Positions 9,305 to 18,057 of a stretch of 64,000 nt of DNA are shown one piece after another. The notes under the pieces are model-generated. The model saw nothing but the letters and a program-made list of their open reading frames with translations, made no database searches and had not been told where the DNA came from. Location of the stretch: contig NZ_QRGA01000001.1 in the NCBI RefSeq assembly GCF_003367175.1, positions 657,994 to 721,993 on the forward strand, written 5' to 3'. Numbering within the stretch: the stretch's first letter is position 1; each line of letters starts with the position of its first letter. Source of the DNA: Trinickia dinghuensis. Lineage in GTDB: Bacteria; Pseudomonadota; Gammaproteobacteria; Burkholderiales; Burkholderiaceae. Position numbers and translations under genes: made by a program.

Positions 9305-9525
9305 GGAATCTCGAGCTCGATTGAAGGAGTGCCGGCGGCACCGCACGCGCGGACGCGACGGCCCGACGGGCGGTGCGGGCAGTATACCCATCCCGTTCGA
9401 TTCTGGTTTCGACGCACACCCGGGGCGGGCGGTTCCGCGACGCTCTGCGCGGCGGCCACCGGAGCAGGGCCGTCCGCCGGTATACTTAGGCGTTTTGCCG
9501 CTTGCTCAGTCCTACCGCCCGATCC

Positions 9526-12162
9526 ATGCTGACGTCCTTCATCGTCCGACTCGTTGACTGGTCCGTGCGCCGACCGATTTTGGTCGTCGTACTCGCCTTC
9601 GTGCTGGCCGCGGCGAGCGGCGTCTATACGGTGCGGCACTTCAAGATCAACACCGACGTCAGCAAGCTGATCGAAACGGACGCCCAATGGTCGGCACTCG
9701 GCGACGCCATGGACCGCGCGTTCCCGCAGCGCGACCAGACGATCCTCGCCGTCGTCGACGCGAGCGCGCCGGAGATGGCCGACGCGGCCGCCGATGCGCT
9801 CGCCGCCGGCTTGTCGAAACCGGCCTACCGCAGCCAGATCGGCGCCGTTTCGGAGCCGGGCGGCGGGTCGCTGTTCGAGCACGACGGGATGCTCTTCCTG
9901 TCCGTCGACAACGTCGGCAGCACGACGGCCCAGCTCGCGCAGGCGCGCCCGCTCGTCAATACGCTCGCGCACGATCCCAGCGTGACCGGCCTTTCGACCA
10001 CCTTGTCGACGATGCTGGGCCTGCCGCTGCAATCGGGCCAAGTGAAGCTGCCGGCCATGGCGAACCTGCTCACGCGCGCGGCCGATACCGTGGACGCCGT
10101 ACTGGCGGGCAAGAACGCCGCGTTCTCCTGGCGCGCGCTCGTCGATCCGGACGCGGCGCACCAGCCTGCCCGCGCGTTCGTCACCGTCACCCCCGTCGTC
10201 AACTACGGCGCCCTGCAAGCCGGCGCGCAGGCGTCGGACACGATACGCACGGTCGCCCGCGAACTCGACCTGCAAAAGCGCTACGGCGCCGTCGTGCACC
10301 TGACCGGGGCGCAGCCGCTTTCCGATGAGGAATTCGCCTCGGTCGAAGACGGCGCTCTCGTCAACGGCATCGGCACGATCATCGTCGTCCTGGCGATCCT
10401 TTGGCTGGCCCTGCGTTCGAAGCGGATGATCCTCGCCGTGCTCGTCACGCTGGCCGTCGGCTTGCCGATCACGGCCGCGCTCGGTCTGCTGATGGTCGGC
10501 TCGCTGAACATGATCTCGGTGGCGTTCATGGTGCTGTTCGTCGGGCTCGGCGCCGATTTCGCGATCCAATACGGCGTGAAATACCGGGAAGAGCGCAATC
10601 GGGACGAACGGCTCGATCATGCGCTCGTCGGCGCCGCTCATTCGATGGGGCTGCCGCTCACCCTCGCCGCCGCAGCGGTCGCCACGAGCTTCTTCTCGTT
10701 CCTGCCGACGGCATACCGCGGCGTATCGGAGCTCGGCCTGATCGCGGGCGTCGGCATGATCGTCGCCTACTTCAGCACGATGACGCTGCTGCCGGCCCTA
10801 CTCAAGCTGATGGCGCCGCCGGGGGAAGCCTCGCGTCCCGGCTTCAAGCGCCTGGCGCCGATCGACGATTTCCTGCAAGACCATCGCAAGCCGATTCTGC
10901 TGGGCACGCTCGTCGTCGTCCTCGGCGCGACGCCGCTGCTGCTTCATCTGCGGTTCGACTTCAACCCGCTGCATCTGAAGGATCCGCACACCGAATCGAT
11001 GGCGACGCTGATGTCGCTGAAGAACTCGCCCGAAGCCTCGATCAACGACGTGGCCGTGCTGGCCCCGTCGCTCGCGGCGGCCGATCTGACCGCGCGCCAC
11101 CTCGGCGCGCTGCCCGAGGTCGGACGCGTCACGACGCTCACGACGTTCATCCCCCCCGATCAGCCGCAAAAGCTTTCGCTGATCGCGCAAGCGGCGCAGA
11201 CGCTGCTGCCCGCCCTGACACAGCCGCCCGCGCCGCCGGCCACGGACGAGCAACGCGTCGCCGCATTGAAGCGCGCATCGAATCAGCTCACCTACGCCGC
11301 CCAGGATTACCCCGGGGCCGGCGCGAAGCAGGCGCAGCGGCTCTCGGCCTCGCTGGCCAAGCTCGCGGCGGCCGATAGCGCGACGCGCGACCGGGCCGAA
11401 GCCGCCTTCGCCACGCCGCTGCGGCTTTCCTTGCATCAGCTTTCGACGCTGCTGCAGCCGTTCCCGCTCTCGCGCGCGACGCTGCCGCCGGAGCTCGTGC
11501 GCGACTGGGTGGCGCCCGACGGCCGAGCCCTGGTGCAAATCTCGCCGCGCGTGCCGCCCAGCGTCGATTCGGACGACGATGCCATGCTGCGCCGCTTCGC
11601 CCATGCCGTGAAGCAAGCGGAGCCCAACGCGATCGGCGGCCCGATCTCGATCCTGCATTCGGCCGATACGATCATCGAGGCGTTCTTGCAGGCCGCCGCG
11701 TGGGCCGTGCTCTCGATCACGCTGCTGCTGTGGATCACGCTGGGCCGCTTCGGCGACGTGCTGCGCACGATGATCCCGCTGCTCGTCTCGGCGCTGGTGA
11801 CGCTCGAGCTTTGCGTTGTCTTCGACATGCCGCTGAACTTTGCGAACATCATTGCGTTGCCGCTGATGCTCGGGGTGGGCGTGGCGTTCAAAGTCTATTT
11901 CGTGATGGCGTGGCGTGCGGGTCAAACGAGCTTGCTCTCGTCGAGCCTCACACATGCGGTATTGTTCAGTGCGGCCACGACGGCCACCGCGTTCGGCAGC
12001 CTCTGGCTGTCGCACCATCCCGGCACGGCGAGCATGGGACGGCTGCTTGCCCTGGCGCTGTCTTGCACGCTCGTCGGCGCCGTCGTGTTCCAGCCCGTGC
12101 TGATGGGTAAACCGCGCTCCGCGCGCGCCCAAAAGAAAGAATTAGAAGGAATCGATGGATAA
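9526..12162 (+). CDS. hpnN: Hopanoid transporter HpnN (RND superfamily)
   Basis: An 878-residue RND permease. The first membrane helix ([22 protein letters not shown]) is followed by a large periplasmic loop and a helix bundle at about residues 280-440 containing [24 protein letters not shown] second loop and a second bundle end the protein, giving the usual duplicated RND plan. HpnN is needed to place hopanoids in the outer membrane in Rhodopseudomonas. The ATG at 9526 is preferred to one 24 bases upstream because it puts the first helix close to the start. The mlaA-like gene overlaps its end by 8 bases. Confidence 0.93.
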   Translation: MLTSFIVRLVDWSVRRPILVVVLAFVLAAASGVYTVRHFKINTDVSKLIETDAQWSALGDAMDRAFPQRDQTILAVVDASAPEMADAAADALAAGLSKPAYRSQIGAVSEPGGGSLFEHDGMLFLSVDNVGSTTAQLAQARPLVNTLAHDPSVTGLSTTLSTMLGLPLQSGQVKLPAMANLLTRAADTVDAVLAGKNAAFSWRALVDPDAAHQPARAFVTVTPVVNYGALQAGAQASDTIRTVARELDLQKRYGAVVHLTGAQPLSDEEFASVEDGALVNGIGTIIVVLAILWLALRSKRMILAVLVTLAVGLPITAALGLLMVGSLNMISVAFMVLFVGLGADFAIQYGVKYREERNRDERLDHALVGAAHSMGLPLTLAAAAVATSFFSFLPTAYRGVSELGLIAGVGMIVAYFSTMTLLPALLKLMAPPGEASRPGFKRLAPIDDFLQDHRKPILLGTLVVVLGATPLLLHLRFDFNPLHLKDPHTESMATLMSLKNSPEASINDVAVLAPSLAAADLTARHLGALPEVGRVTTLTTFIPPDQPQKLSLIAQAAQTLLPALTQPPAPPATDEQRVAALKRASNQLTYAAQDYPGAGAKQAQRLSASLAKLAAADSATRDRAEAAFATPLRLSLHQLSTLLQPFPLSRATLPPELVRDWVAPDGRALVQISPRVPPSVDSDDDAMLRRFAHAVKQAEPNAIGGPISILHSADTIIEAFLQAAAWAVLSITLLLWITLGRFGDVLRTMIPLLVSALVTLELCVVFDMPLNFANIIALPLMLGVGVAFKVYFVMAWRAGQTSLLSSSLTHAVLFSAATTATAFGSLWLSHHPGTASMGRLLALALSCTLVGAVVFQPVLMGKPRSARAQKKELEGIDG

Positions 12163-13084
12163 CCTACGAACCTTGGCCGCGACGCTTGCCGTCGCGGGGC
12201 TTCTAGCAGGCTGCGCGAGTCCGAGCACACGCACGCCCGGCGACCCGTTCGAGCCGATGAACCGCGTCGTCTTCAAGGTCAACGACACGATCGATCATAC
12301 GATTGCCGTGCCGATCGCGAAGGGCTACCAGGCGATCACGCCGCACCCGCTGCGCACGGCGATCAGCAACTTCTTCTCCAACTTGGGCGACCTGAACAAC
12401 ATCGCGAACGAGTTGCTGCAGTTGAAAATCACCGATGCGACCGAAGATTTGATCCGCTTTGCGATGAACACGACGTTCGGCATCGGCGGGCTCATCGATT
12501 TCGCAACGCCGGCGCGCTTGCCGAAGCACCATCAGGACTTCGGGCTCACGCTGGGACATTGGGGCGTCCCGTCCGGCCCGTATATCGTGCTGCCGATCTT
12601 CGGGCCGAGTTCGTTCCGCGACGGCGTGGGGTTCGCCGTCGATACGCGCTTCAGCCCGCTGATCTACGCGCCTGTCGACGCGCAGAAGCCGCTCTACGGC
12701 TTGCAGTTCGTCAGTGCGCGCTCCGACATGCTCGGCGCGACCAACATTCTCGAACAAGCTGCGCTCGACAAGTATTCGTTCGTGCGCGACGCCTATACGC
12801 AGCAACGGCGCGCCGCGCTCGGCGCAGAATCCTCCAAACCACCCGCGCTGCCTAACTATGGCGACGAGGACGAAAGCGCTGCTCCCGCCGCACCCGGCGG
12901 GGCGAGCGCAGCAGTGCCGGCGGCCGCATCGGGCGCATCGGCCGTAGCCGCGCCGTCGGCGGCATCAGCACCTGCTGCATCGGAGCCGGCTGTGTCTCAG
13001 CCCGCCTCCGCGCCGGCTGTGCCGTCGGCAGCATCGACACCCACCACCGCCACGCCCGTTCCAAAGGGTACCAGCGGCAAATAA
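12155..13084 (+). CDS. MlaA/VacJ-family outer-membrane lipoprotein
   Basis: 309 residues. The lipoprotein signal [20 protein letters not shown] predicts lipid attachment at Cys20. Residues about 28-220 form the VacJ/MlaA domain ([69 protein letters not shown]). MlaA removes misplaced lipids from the outer leaflet of the outer membrane. The last 80 residues are a low-complexity Ala/Pro/Ser tail not needed for the fold. With HpnM (MlaC-like) and HpnN (RND) it forms a likely three-part lipid or hopanoid trafficking route. The 8-base overlap with hpnN indicates one transcript. Confidence 0.9.
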   Translation: MDNLRTLAATLAVAGLLAGCASPSTRTPGDPFEPMNRVVFKVNDTIDHTIAVPIAKGYQAITPHPLRTAISNFFSNLGDLNNIANELLQLKITDATEDLIRFAMNTTFGIGGLIDFATPARLPKHHQDFGLTLGHWGVPSGPYIVLPIFGPSSFRDGVGFAVDTRFSPLIYAPVDAQKPLYGLQFVSARSDMLGATNILEQAALDKYSFVRDAYTQQRRAALGAESSKPPALPNYGDEDESAAPAAPGGASAAVPAAASGASAVAAPSAASAPAASEPAVSQPASAPAVPSAASTPTTATPVPKGTSGK

Positions 13085-13100
13085 TAGGCAGACCAGACCA

Positions 13101-13892
13101 ATGCTTCACGCTGCATCTCAGGGCATGCTCGCGCCGACGCTGCATGCGCTCCACCCTTATGCCCTCGCCGGCCTCGTTGCGGTACTGATCATCGGCGGTA
13201 TGGTCAAAGGCATCGTCAGCATCGGCGTACCGCTTGTCGCGATGCCGATCCTGATTCAGATGATGCCCGTGAAGCAAGCGGTGCTGCTCCTGTCGATGCC
13301 TGTGATTCTCGGCAATATTCCGCAGGCGCTGGAAGGCGGCGAAACCTTGGCCACGGCGCGCCGCATCGCCGCGCCGCTGATCGGCACGGTGCTCGGCAAC
13401 ATCGCCGGCGTATCGATCCTGATCTCGCTCGAGCCGCACCATGCGCAGGTCGTTGCGGGCGGATTGCTCGTGTTTGCCGCGCTGCTGCTGCTCGCCTCGC
13501 CGCGTTTCTCACTCCAGCCCAAGTGGGTGAGGCCGGTCGGTTTCGTGCTCGGCTTCGGCGCGGCCCTCATGGAGAGCATCGCGTCGATTCCAGGCCCGCT
13601 GCTCGCGATCTATCTGATCGCCACGGGGGCGCGCGGAAAAGCGTTCACCAAGCAGATGGCGATCATTCTCGTCGTCTCGATCGTCACGCTGCTGGTCGCT
13701 TTCAAGAGCGGCGCGCATGCGTCGGGCACGGACTTGCTGATTTCCGCCGCCGCCAGTGTCCCTGTCATTGCCGGCATTCAGATCGCTAAACCGCTTCGCG
13801 ACAAGCTGCCGCCAAACGCCTTTCGCATCATCGTCTTGCTGTTCGTGCTCGGCGCCGCGCTTCAGATGATTCGCAAGGCGTTGGGTTGGTGA
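13101..13892 (+). CDS. TauE/SafE-family membrane transporter
   Basis: A 263-residue integral membrane protein with about seven or eight hydrophobic helices. It shows the family pattern of two similar halves: GGMVKGIVSIGVPLVAMPIL near the N-terminus and GFGAALMESIASIPGPLLAIYLIATG in the middle. Such proteins export sulfite, sulfoacetate or related organic anions; the substrate here cannot be read from sequence. It starts 16 bases after the mlaA-like gene with no visible terminator, so it may share that transcript, but no functional link to hopanoids is evident. Confidence 0.85.
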   Translation: MLHAASQGMLAPTLHALHPYALAGLVAVLIIGGMVKGIVSIGVPLVAMPILIQMMPVKQAVLLLSMPVILGNIPQALEGGETLATARRIAAPLIGTVLGNIAGVSILISLEPHHAQVVAGGLLVFAALLLLASPRFSLQPKWVRPVGFVLGFGAALMESIASIPGPLLAIYLIATGARGKAFTKQMAIILVVSIVTLLVAFKSGAHASGTDLLISAAASVPVIAGIQIAKPLRDKLPPNAFRIIVLLFVLGAALQMIRKALGW

Positions 13893-13905
13893 TGTAGGTA
13901 GCGGG

Positions 13906-14187
13906 CTAGCCTCCCGCATCGGCCGTGACACTACCGATGAGCGTGCAGCCGCACTCGGTTCGATGACCCTGCATCGCCACGCGCCGGTTGCCGATGGTGA
14001 GCGTCACGTGGGCCTCGACGATTCGGTTGATGCCGTGCGGGCGGCCATCGGGATAGGTTTCGGGGCAGTCGACTAGGTCGTCCAGCCGGGCGATCTGCCG
14101 GCCGGCGATCGTGTGCGTCTCCGAACCGGTGATGACCCGGCCACCGTGCGAGGTCGTATCGCCGACTACGATGATTTTCCGTGGCAT
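13906..14187 (-). CDS. PAAR-domain protein (T6SS spike tip)
   Basis: 93 residues spanning a single PAAR domain: GDTTSHGGRVITGS near the start and MQGHRTECGCTLIGS near the end, which supply the zinc-binding His and Cys residues. PAAR proteins sharpen the VgrG spike of the type VI secretion system and dock effectors. It is the last gene of the minus-strand cassette vgrG, DUF3304, Tle1, DUF4123, PAAR, and no toxin domain is fused to it. Confidence 0.9.
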   Translation of the reverse strand: MPRKIIVVGDTTSHGGRVITGSETHTIAGRQIARLDDLVDCPETYPDGRPHGINRIVEAHVTLTIGNRRVAMQGHRTECGCTLIGSVTADAGG

Positions 14188-14212
14188 GTCGTGTTTCCTT
14201 GCCGGTGCCTGG

Positions 14213-15070
14213 CTATGGGTACGCGCGCAACAACGCTTCGTTCCTACGCTTCAGGTCATTCCATACCGATCTGGGTATCCGGTCCATCGTCGCGTCGAAC
14301 GACGCGCTTGTTTCGCGACGAGAGGTTAGGGCGTCCCGGACTTGCCGGTGCTGATCGAAATTTGCCCCGAAGCGATACGAATAGTCGCAGTAGGTCAGCC
14401 GGTCTCTCGGTTCGACGAATCCCCAATCCAATGCCCGAATGTATCGGGGTTCGAAGTCGAGAAAGCGGCGCCTGTATGGGAGCGTTTGATCGATGTGTCC
14501 GAAGTCGACCAGCGATGCCATCAGCACATCGGGCTCCGAATGCGCCGTCAGCTTATCGATGTCCTGCTGATCGAGGTCGATCGCAACGGAGCGGAAAATG
14601 CAGCCCGCGTTCGGCGGATCACTTTCGACCGTCTGCCACTGTTCGTGACGCCCGCGATATTTGAGCCGCACGATCGGCGACAAGAACATGTCACGGATCT
14701 GTTCGCTCCACATTTCGAGCACCGCTCCCGTGTTCCGCGGATCGAAGAAGCGGATCATCACGGTCATCCCCTCGCCGATTCCGGCAAACAGAAATGCGCT
14801 CAAATGGATTGCCAACTCCTGAAGGCTGACACGACTCCAGAAGAGCGTGAGGCACGGAGAATGAAGGTCGATCTCGTTCAATTCGCCGAGCCACGTTGCG
14901 TCGGGGTCGTCGATGCGGGCGAGAAAAAGCGAGGCGGGTCCGAGCTGTGCTTCGGGCAGCGCCTTGTATAGCGAAACGAACTGAGCGCCGGATTGCTCCA
15001 GTAGGGGCGCGAGCCTGGCCGGGCTCGCGGCGCCGTCGATCAAGCTGAATAGGTCGGGATCGTGCTGCAT
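14213..15070 (-). CDS. DUF4123 T6SS effector adaptor (chaperone)
   Basis: 285 residues with the DUF4123 (Tap/TEC) pattern: an N-terminal part with FSLIDGAASPARLAPLLEQ, and later SRVSLQELAIHLSAFLFAGIGEGMTVMIRFFDPR, which holds the usual RFFDPR motif. DUF4123 proteins load a specific effector onto VgrG and are themselves not secreted. It starts 21 bases after the Tle1 gene and ends 25 bases before the PAAR gene, so it most likely loads that lipase. Confidence 0.87.
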   Translation of the reverse strand: MQHDPDLFSLIDGAASPARLAPLLEQSGAQFVSLYKALPEAQLGPASLFLARIDDPDATWLGELNEIDLHSPCLTLFWSRVSLQELAIHLSAFLFAGIGEGMTVMIRFFDPRNTGAVLEMWSEQIRDMFLSPIVRLKYRGRHEQWQTVESDPPNAGCIFRSVAIDLDQQDIDKLTAHSEPDVLMASLVDFGHIDQTLPYRRRFLDFEPRYIRALDWGFVEPRDRLTYCDYSYRFGANFDQHRQVRDALTSRRETSASFDATMDRIPRSVWNDLKRRNEALLRAYP

Positions 15071-15091
15071 AGGGTTCTCTCTCCGCGCTCT

Positions 15092-17296
15092 TTACGCCCA
15101 CGCCGCCTTCTGAGTGTTGCCGGCCGCGAGCAGTTCGGATTCCGAAGTAAGTCCGAGATAGACGATTCGCTTTGTGCCGCCCTCGAACAGCACTCGTGGC
15201 CAGCCATAGCCGCCCGGTGCGTATTCGTGGAACCAAGGAACGCGGAACCAGATGCGGCTGTCGTGAACGTAGTCGTCGAGTAGCGTGACGATCGGCTTTT
15301 GAAGTCGGCCGGCGGCGTCTAGCGAAGCATGCTTCTTCAGAAAGCCCATAACGCCGGGTGCGGGTGCCGCCAAGAGATCGTCCGTTGGGCTGAACTGGCT
15401 GAAAATCGTGCTCCATGTCGATGCAAGCAAGATTCCGCTCTCGGCGAGCGTGACCTTCGGCGTGTCGCTGTCAGGCTGTTCGTGCGGGACCGACAGGGTG
15501 GGAGTGGTCGTCGGAGCAGTTGGGTGTGCACCGCGCTGCGCGTGGTTCACTCGCACGGTGGCGGCGACCTTCCATTTCTTCTCGCGTTCGTCAGGATGCA
15601 AAAAGCCCAGCAGCAAGCGCATCTCTTCCGCGCCCTGGCGCAGATCGTTCTGCTCGTTGGTCGTGACGTCCCATACGCCCTCGCCAGGGCGCGCCGGTGC
15701 GGCGTCCGTGGCGTCTGGATGGCCAGCCACGCCGCACAGCGCCTCCGTGCGTCGATCGATCTCCCGCTTCGCTGCCTCAATCTGCGCGTCGAGTTCCATG
15801 ATCCTCGGCATGTTGGCCGGATACTCCCGGTCCCGCGTTGCCTGCAATCTCTGCCCCAGCAGTCGCGCCTGCTTTGCGTTCAGTGCCTTGAATTGCGGAT
15901 CGGCATCCTTCGCTTTCTCGAGATTCACGGCCACTTTGTAAGGGGTCATGCGGTCTTCGTGAGCCTGGCGGAAGAACCCCTGATGGGTGACGTAGTCTGG
16001 CGTGTCCGGCTGCGCGCGCAATGCACGCCATGCCAGCATTTCCTCCATGCCGTGACGGATCGCATCTTCCATGCGGCCGATCGGGCCCGCGGACTTTAGC
16101 CATCCGTTGAAGGCGGCGATTGTTTGGGGGAGCAGGGCGAAATCTGCCCTCATTTGCGGGCTGTCGAGAATCGCGTCACCCTTCGTCAGCGGAACGCCGT
16201 ACTTGAGCGCGTGAATGTACATGTCGTGCAGGGGGATCTGGCTGAGCTTGCCGCCGTCTCGCCGATCGGGCGCTCGCCCTTTACCCTGCTCGTTCGGTGC
16301 ATAGCCGCCACCGACATCGGAATGAACCCCAGGGTAGGCGATTTCATGACGAATGCCTCCAGGATAGCTACCGCCCACCTCGCGGATCGAATCGACCGGG
16401 AAACTCATGCGCTGCTCATGGATCGAGAACGCGTGAACACAATAGCGGACCGAATCGGGAATGCGCATGGCACCGTCGTTTGCAAATGCGAAGTGCCCAT
16501 CGAACGTGCCGATGTTGACGGTCGCACGGGTTGAATCAGGTGGCCCCACGGACGCGACCGTATCGAACAGTCCCATGAAGTTCACTTGGTATTGCAGCGC
16601 GTACCTGCCTTCAAATTTTTTCGCGAGATTTCCTCCCGGTGCCCACTCGTTCACCAGTTTGTGGACGAACGCACGCGCGCATGCCGCCCCACGGGAAAAG
16701 CCGATCGCGTTGATCCAAATCTTCCGGATGGTGCGGGGCGGGTGTTCGTTCTCGACGGCTAGCTTGTGGGTCACGCCTAGTGTCTGGATCGGCTCGTCGA
16801 ACCCGCTCATGTCGCCGTTCGCTCCGGCGTTGCAGAGCGCTTTCGCTTTGTCCCGGGATATCAGAGGCAGGGCGTTGTCCGGCGCAATCGCGTAGTAGAC
16901 AGCATTCAGTACACGGATATATCCCAGTACGCAGCGCTGGTTAAAGCCCTTCGCCATCGCCTTGCCCATCCGCAGATAGGTTTCTTCGCCTATCTCGGGC
17001 AAGGGTGTACCGACACCGGGGATGTAGAACGCAAATATGCTTTCATCGTTCTTATCCAGTGCCACATTGAAAAGCCGCGCAACGTTGGTATGAGTGCGCT
17101 TGTTCGAGTCGCGCAGCGGATTGTCCGGAGCGTCGTTGTTATTCGTGCCATCAAAGAACAAGCTGATCTGCAGCGTCTGCCGGCATGACCGGGTCTCGTC
17201 ATGCATCCGCAGGACGCCTAGGCTGAACGCGTCTTCGCTTTCCGATAATTGCAACCGACCGCCATCAGGTATCGCTTCAGGCCATTGAATCGCCAC
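15092..17296 (-). CDS. tle1: Tle1-type T6SS phospholipase effector (DUF2235)
   Basis: 734 residues. The DUF2235 alpha/beta hydrolase part covers about residues 40-340: SLFFDGTNNN at 46-55, the nucleophile elbow GFSRG with Ser201, MGLFDTVASVG at 241-251 and GVHSDVGGGY at 323-332, which supplies the likely Asp and His. Tle1 enzymes are phospholipases A delivered into rival cells. The remaining 400 residues include a charged helical stretch and a C-terminal part for membrane or VgrG contact. The start codon is GTG at 17296, with GGAG seven bases before it. The neighbouring lipoprotein is the likely immunity protein. Confidence 0.9.
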   Translation of the reverse strand: MAIQWPEAIPDGGRLQLSESEDAFSLGVLRMHDETRSCRQTLQISLFFDGTNNNDAPDNPLRDSNKRTHTNVARLFNVALDKNDESIFAFYIPGVGTPLPEIGEETYLRMGKAMAKGFNQRCVLGYIRVLNAVYYAIAPDNALPLISRDKAKALCNAGANGDMSGFDEPIQTLGVTHKLAVENEHPPRTIRKIWINAIGFSRGAACARAFVHKLVNEWAPGGNLAKKFEGRYALQYQVNFMGLFDTVASVGPPDSTRATVNIGTFDGHFAFANDGAMRIPDSVRYCVHAFSIHEQRMSFPVDSIREVGGSYPGGIRHEIAYPGVHSDVGGGYAPNEQGKGRAPDRRDGGKLSQIPLHDMYIHALKYGVPLTKGDAILDSPQMRADFALLPQTIAAFNGWLKSAGPIGRMEDAIRHGMEEMLAWRALRAQPDTPDYVTHQGFFRQAHEDRMTPYKVAVNLEKAKDADPQFKALNAKQARLLGQRLQATRDREYPANMPRIMELDAQIEAAKREIDRRTEALCGVAGHPDATDAAPARPGEGVWDVTTNEQNDLRQGAEEMRLLLGFLHPDEREKKWKVAATVRVNHAQRGAHPTAPTTTPTLSVPHEQPDSDTPKVTLAESGILLASTWSTIFSQFSPTDDLLAAPAPGVMGFLKKHASLDAAGRLQKPIVTLLDDYVHDSRIWFRVPWFHEYAPGGYGWPRVLFEGGTKRIVYLGLTSESELLAAGNTQKAAWA

Positions 17297-17311
17297 CGCA
17301 TTTCTCCGTTA

Positions 17312-17950
17312 TCAGTCGTGGGCCGGCGGAGAAAGCCGGTTCCACTCTTCGTCGAGTACTCCCTGCGCGATGTATGGGTCGTTATCGGCTGGCCGAATGT
17401 TCGGGTTGTTGCCCCCATTGTGATTGCCGTCGGTCAGCATGACGCGAATCCTATCGCCCGGCAGGAAGATGCCCCACGCGTCGCCGGTGTTCCCGCTGCT
17501 ATATGGTGCAATCCGCACGTTCTCGGCCTTGTACCAATAACCCCATTTCTTCCCGTCGGGCCTCTTCTTTTCCACCAGCCAGCGCACTGTCAGTTTCAGG
17601 TCCGGCTGCCATTCGGCCGGAAGACTGGTGCAACAAACCGCTTTACCACCGCCGGAAGGTCTGCCATCAGCCCTGATAGGCATCACATTCGGGCCTCCAC
17701 CGCCGATGCGGCTTCCTGCGGGACCTGTTATCGCAAAGGTATGGATGTACCACTGCGTGTAATTCAATGCCCTGGTATCTCCCGACAGCAGTTCGACATG
17801 GCGAGGGATCTCGATCGACATCACCGCTGTCGACTGCCCCACCGTGCACGCGGCCAGAGACACGCAGAGCATCGGTATCGCAACGGCCATTGCGATACGC
17901 CATCGCGCACCGATGCGTTTTCGGATCGAGCCACCTGTTCTATCCCACAT
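17312..17950 (-). CDS. DUF3304-type lipoprotein, probable Tle1 immunity protein
   Basis: 212 residues from the ATG at 17950. A basic N-terminus (RKRIGARWR) and a hydrophobic helix lead to a lipobox, MLCVSLAAC, so it should be anchored in a membrane facing the periplasm. The mature part has the DUF3304 pattern: NYTQWYIHTFAI, GGGG, and KAVCCTSLPAEWQPDLKLTVRW. Such lipoproteins often sit beside tle1 and protect the producer from the lipase. The 17950 start has GGAG seven bases upstream; in-frame starts at 17974 (GTG) and 17992 lack a good ribosome site. The upstream DNA resembles the start of tle1 (see findings). Confidence 0.78.
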   Translation of the reverse strand: MWDRTGGSIRKRIGARWRIAMAVAIPMLCVSLAACTVGQSTAVMSIEIPRHVELLSGDTRALNYTQWYIHTFAITGPAGSRIGGGGPNVMPIRADGRPSGGGKAVCCTSLPAEWQPDLKLTVRWLVEKKRPDGKKWGYWYKAENVRIAPYSSGNTGDAWGIFLPGDRIRVMLTDGNHNGGNNPNIRPADNDPYIAQGVLDEEWNRLSPPAHD

Positions 17951-18057
17951 CGCGTCACTCCATTGAATCGTCACTGCGTGTCTGCGTTGCATGAGGCGTT
18001 CACGTCACGGACACCGACACTCCGTCCGCGTGCTCGAGCGATCCATCGAATCCCGAA

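Noticed and set aside
9301..10641. 446-codon minus-strand frame opposite hpnN
   Set aside because: Shadow of hpnN with an Arg/Asp/Gly-rich peptide and no domain.
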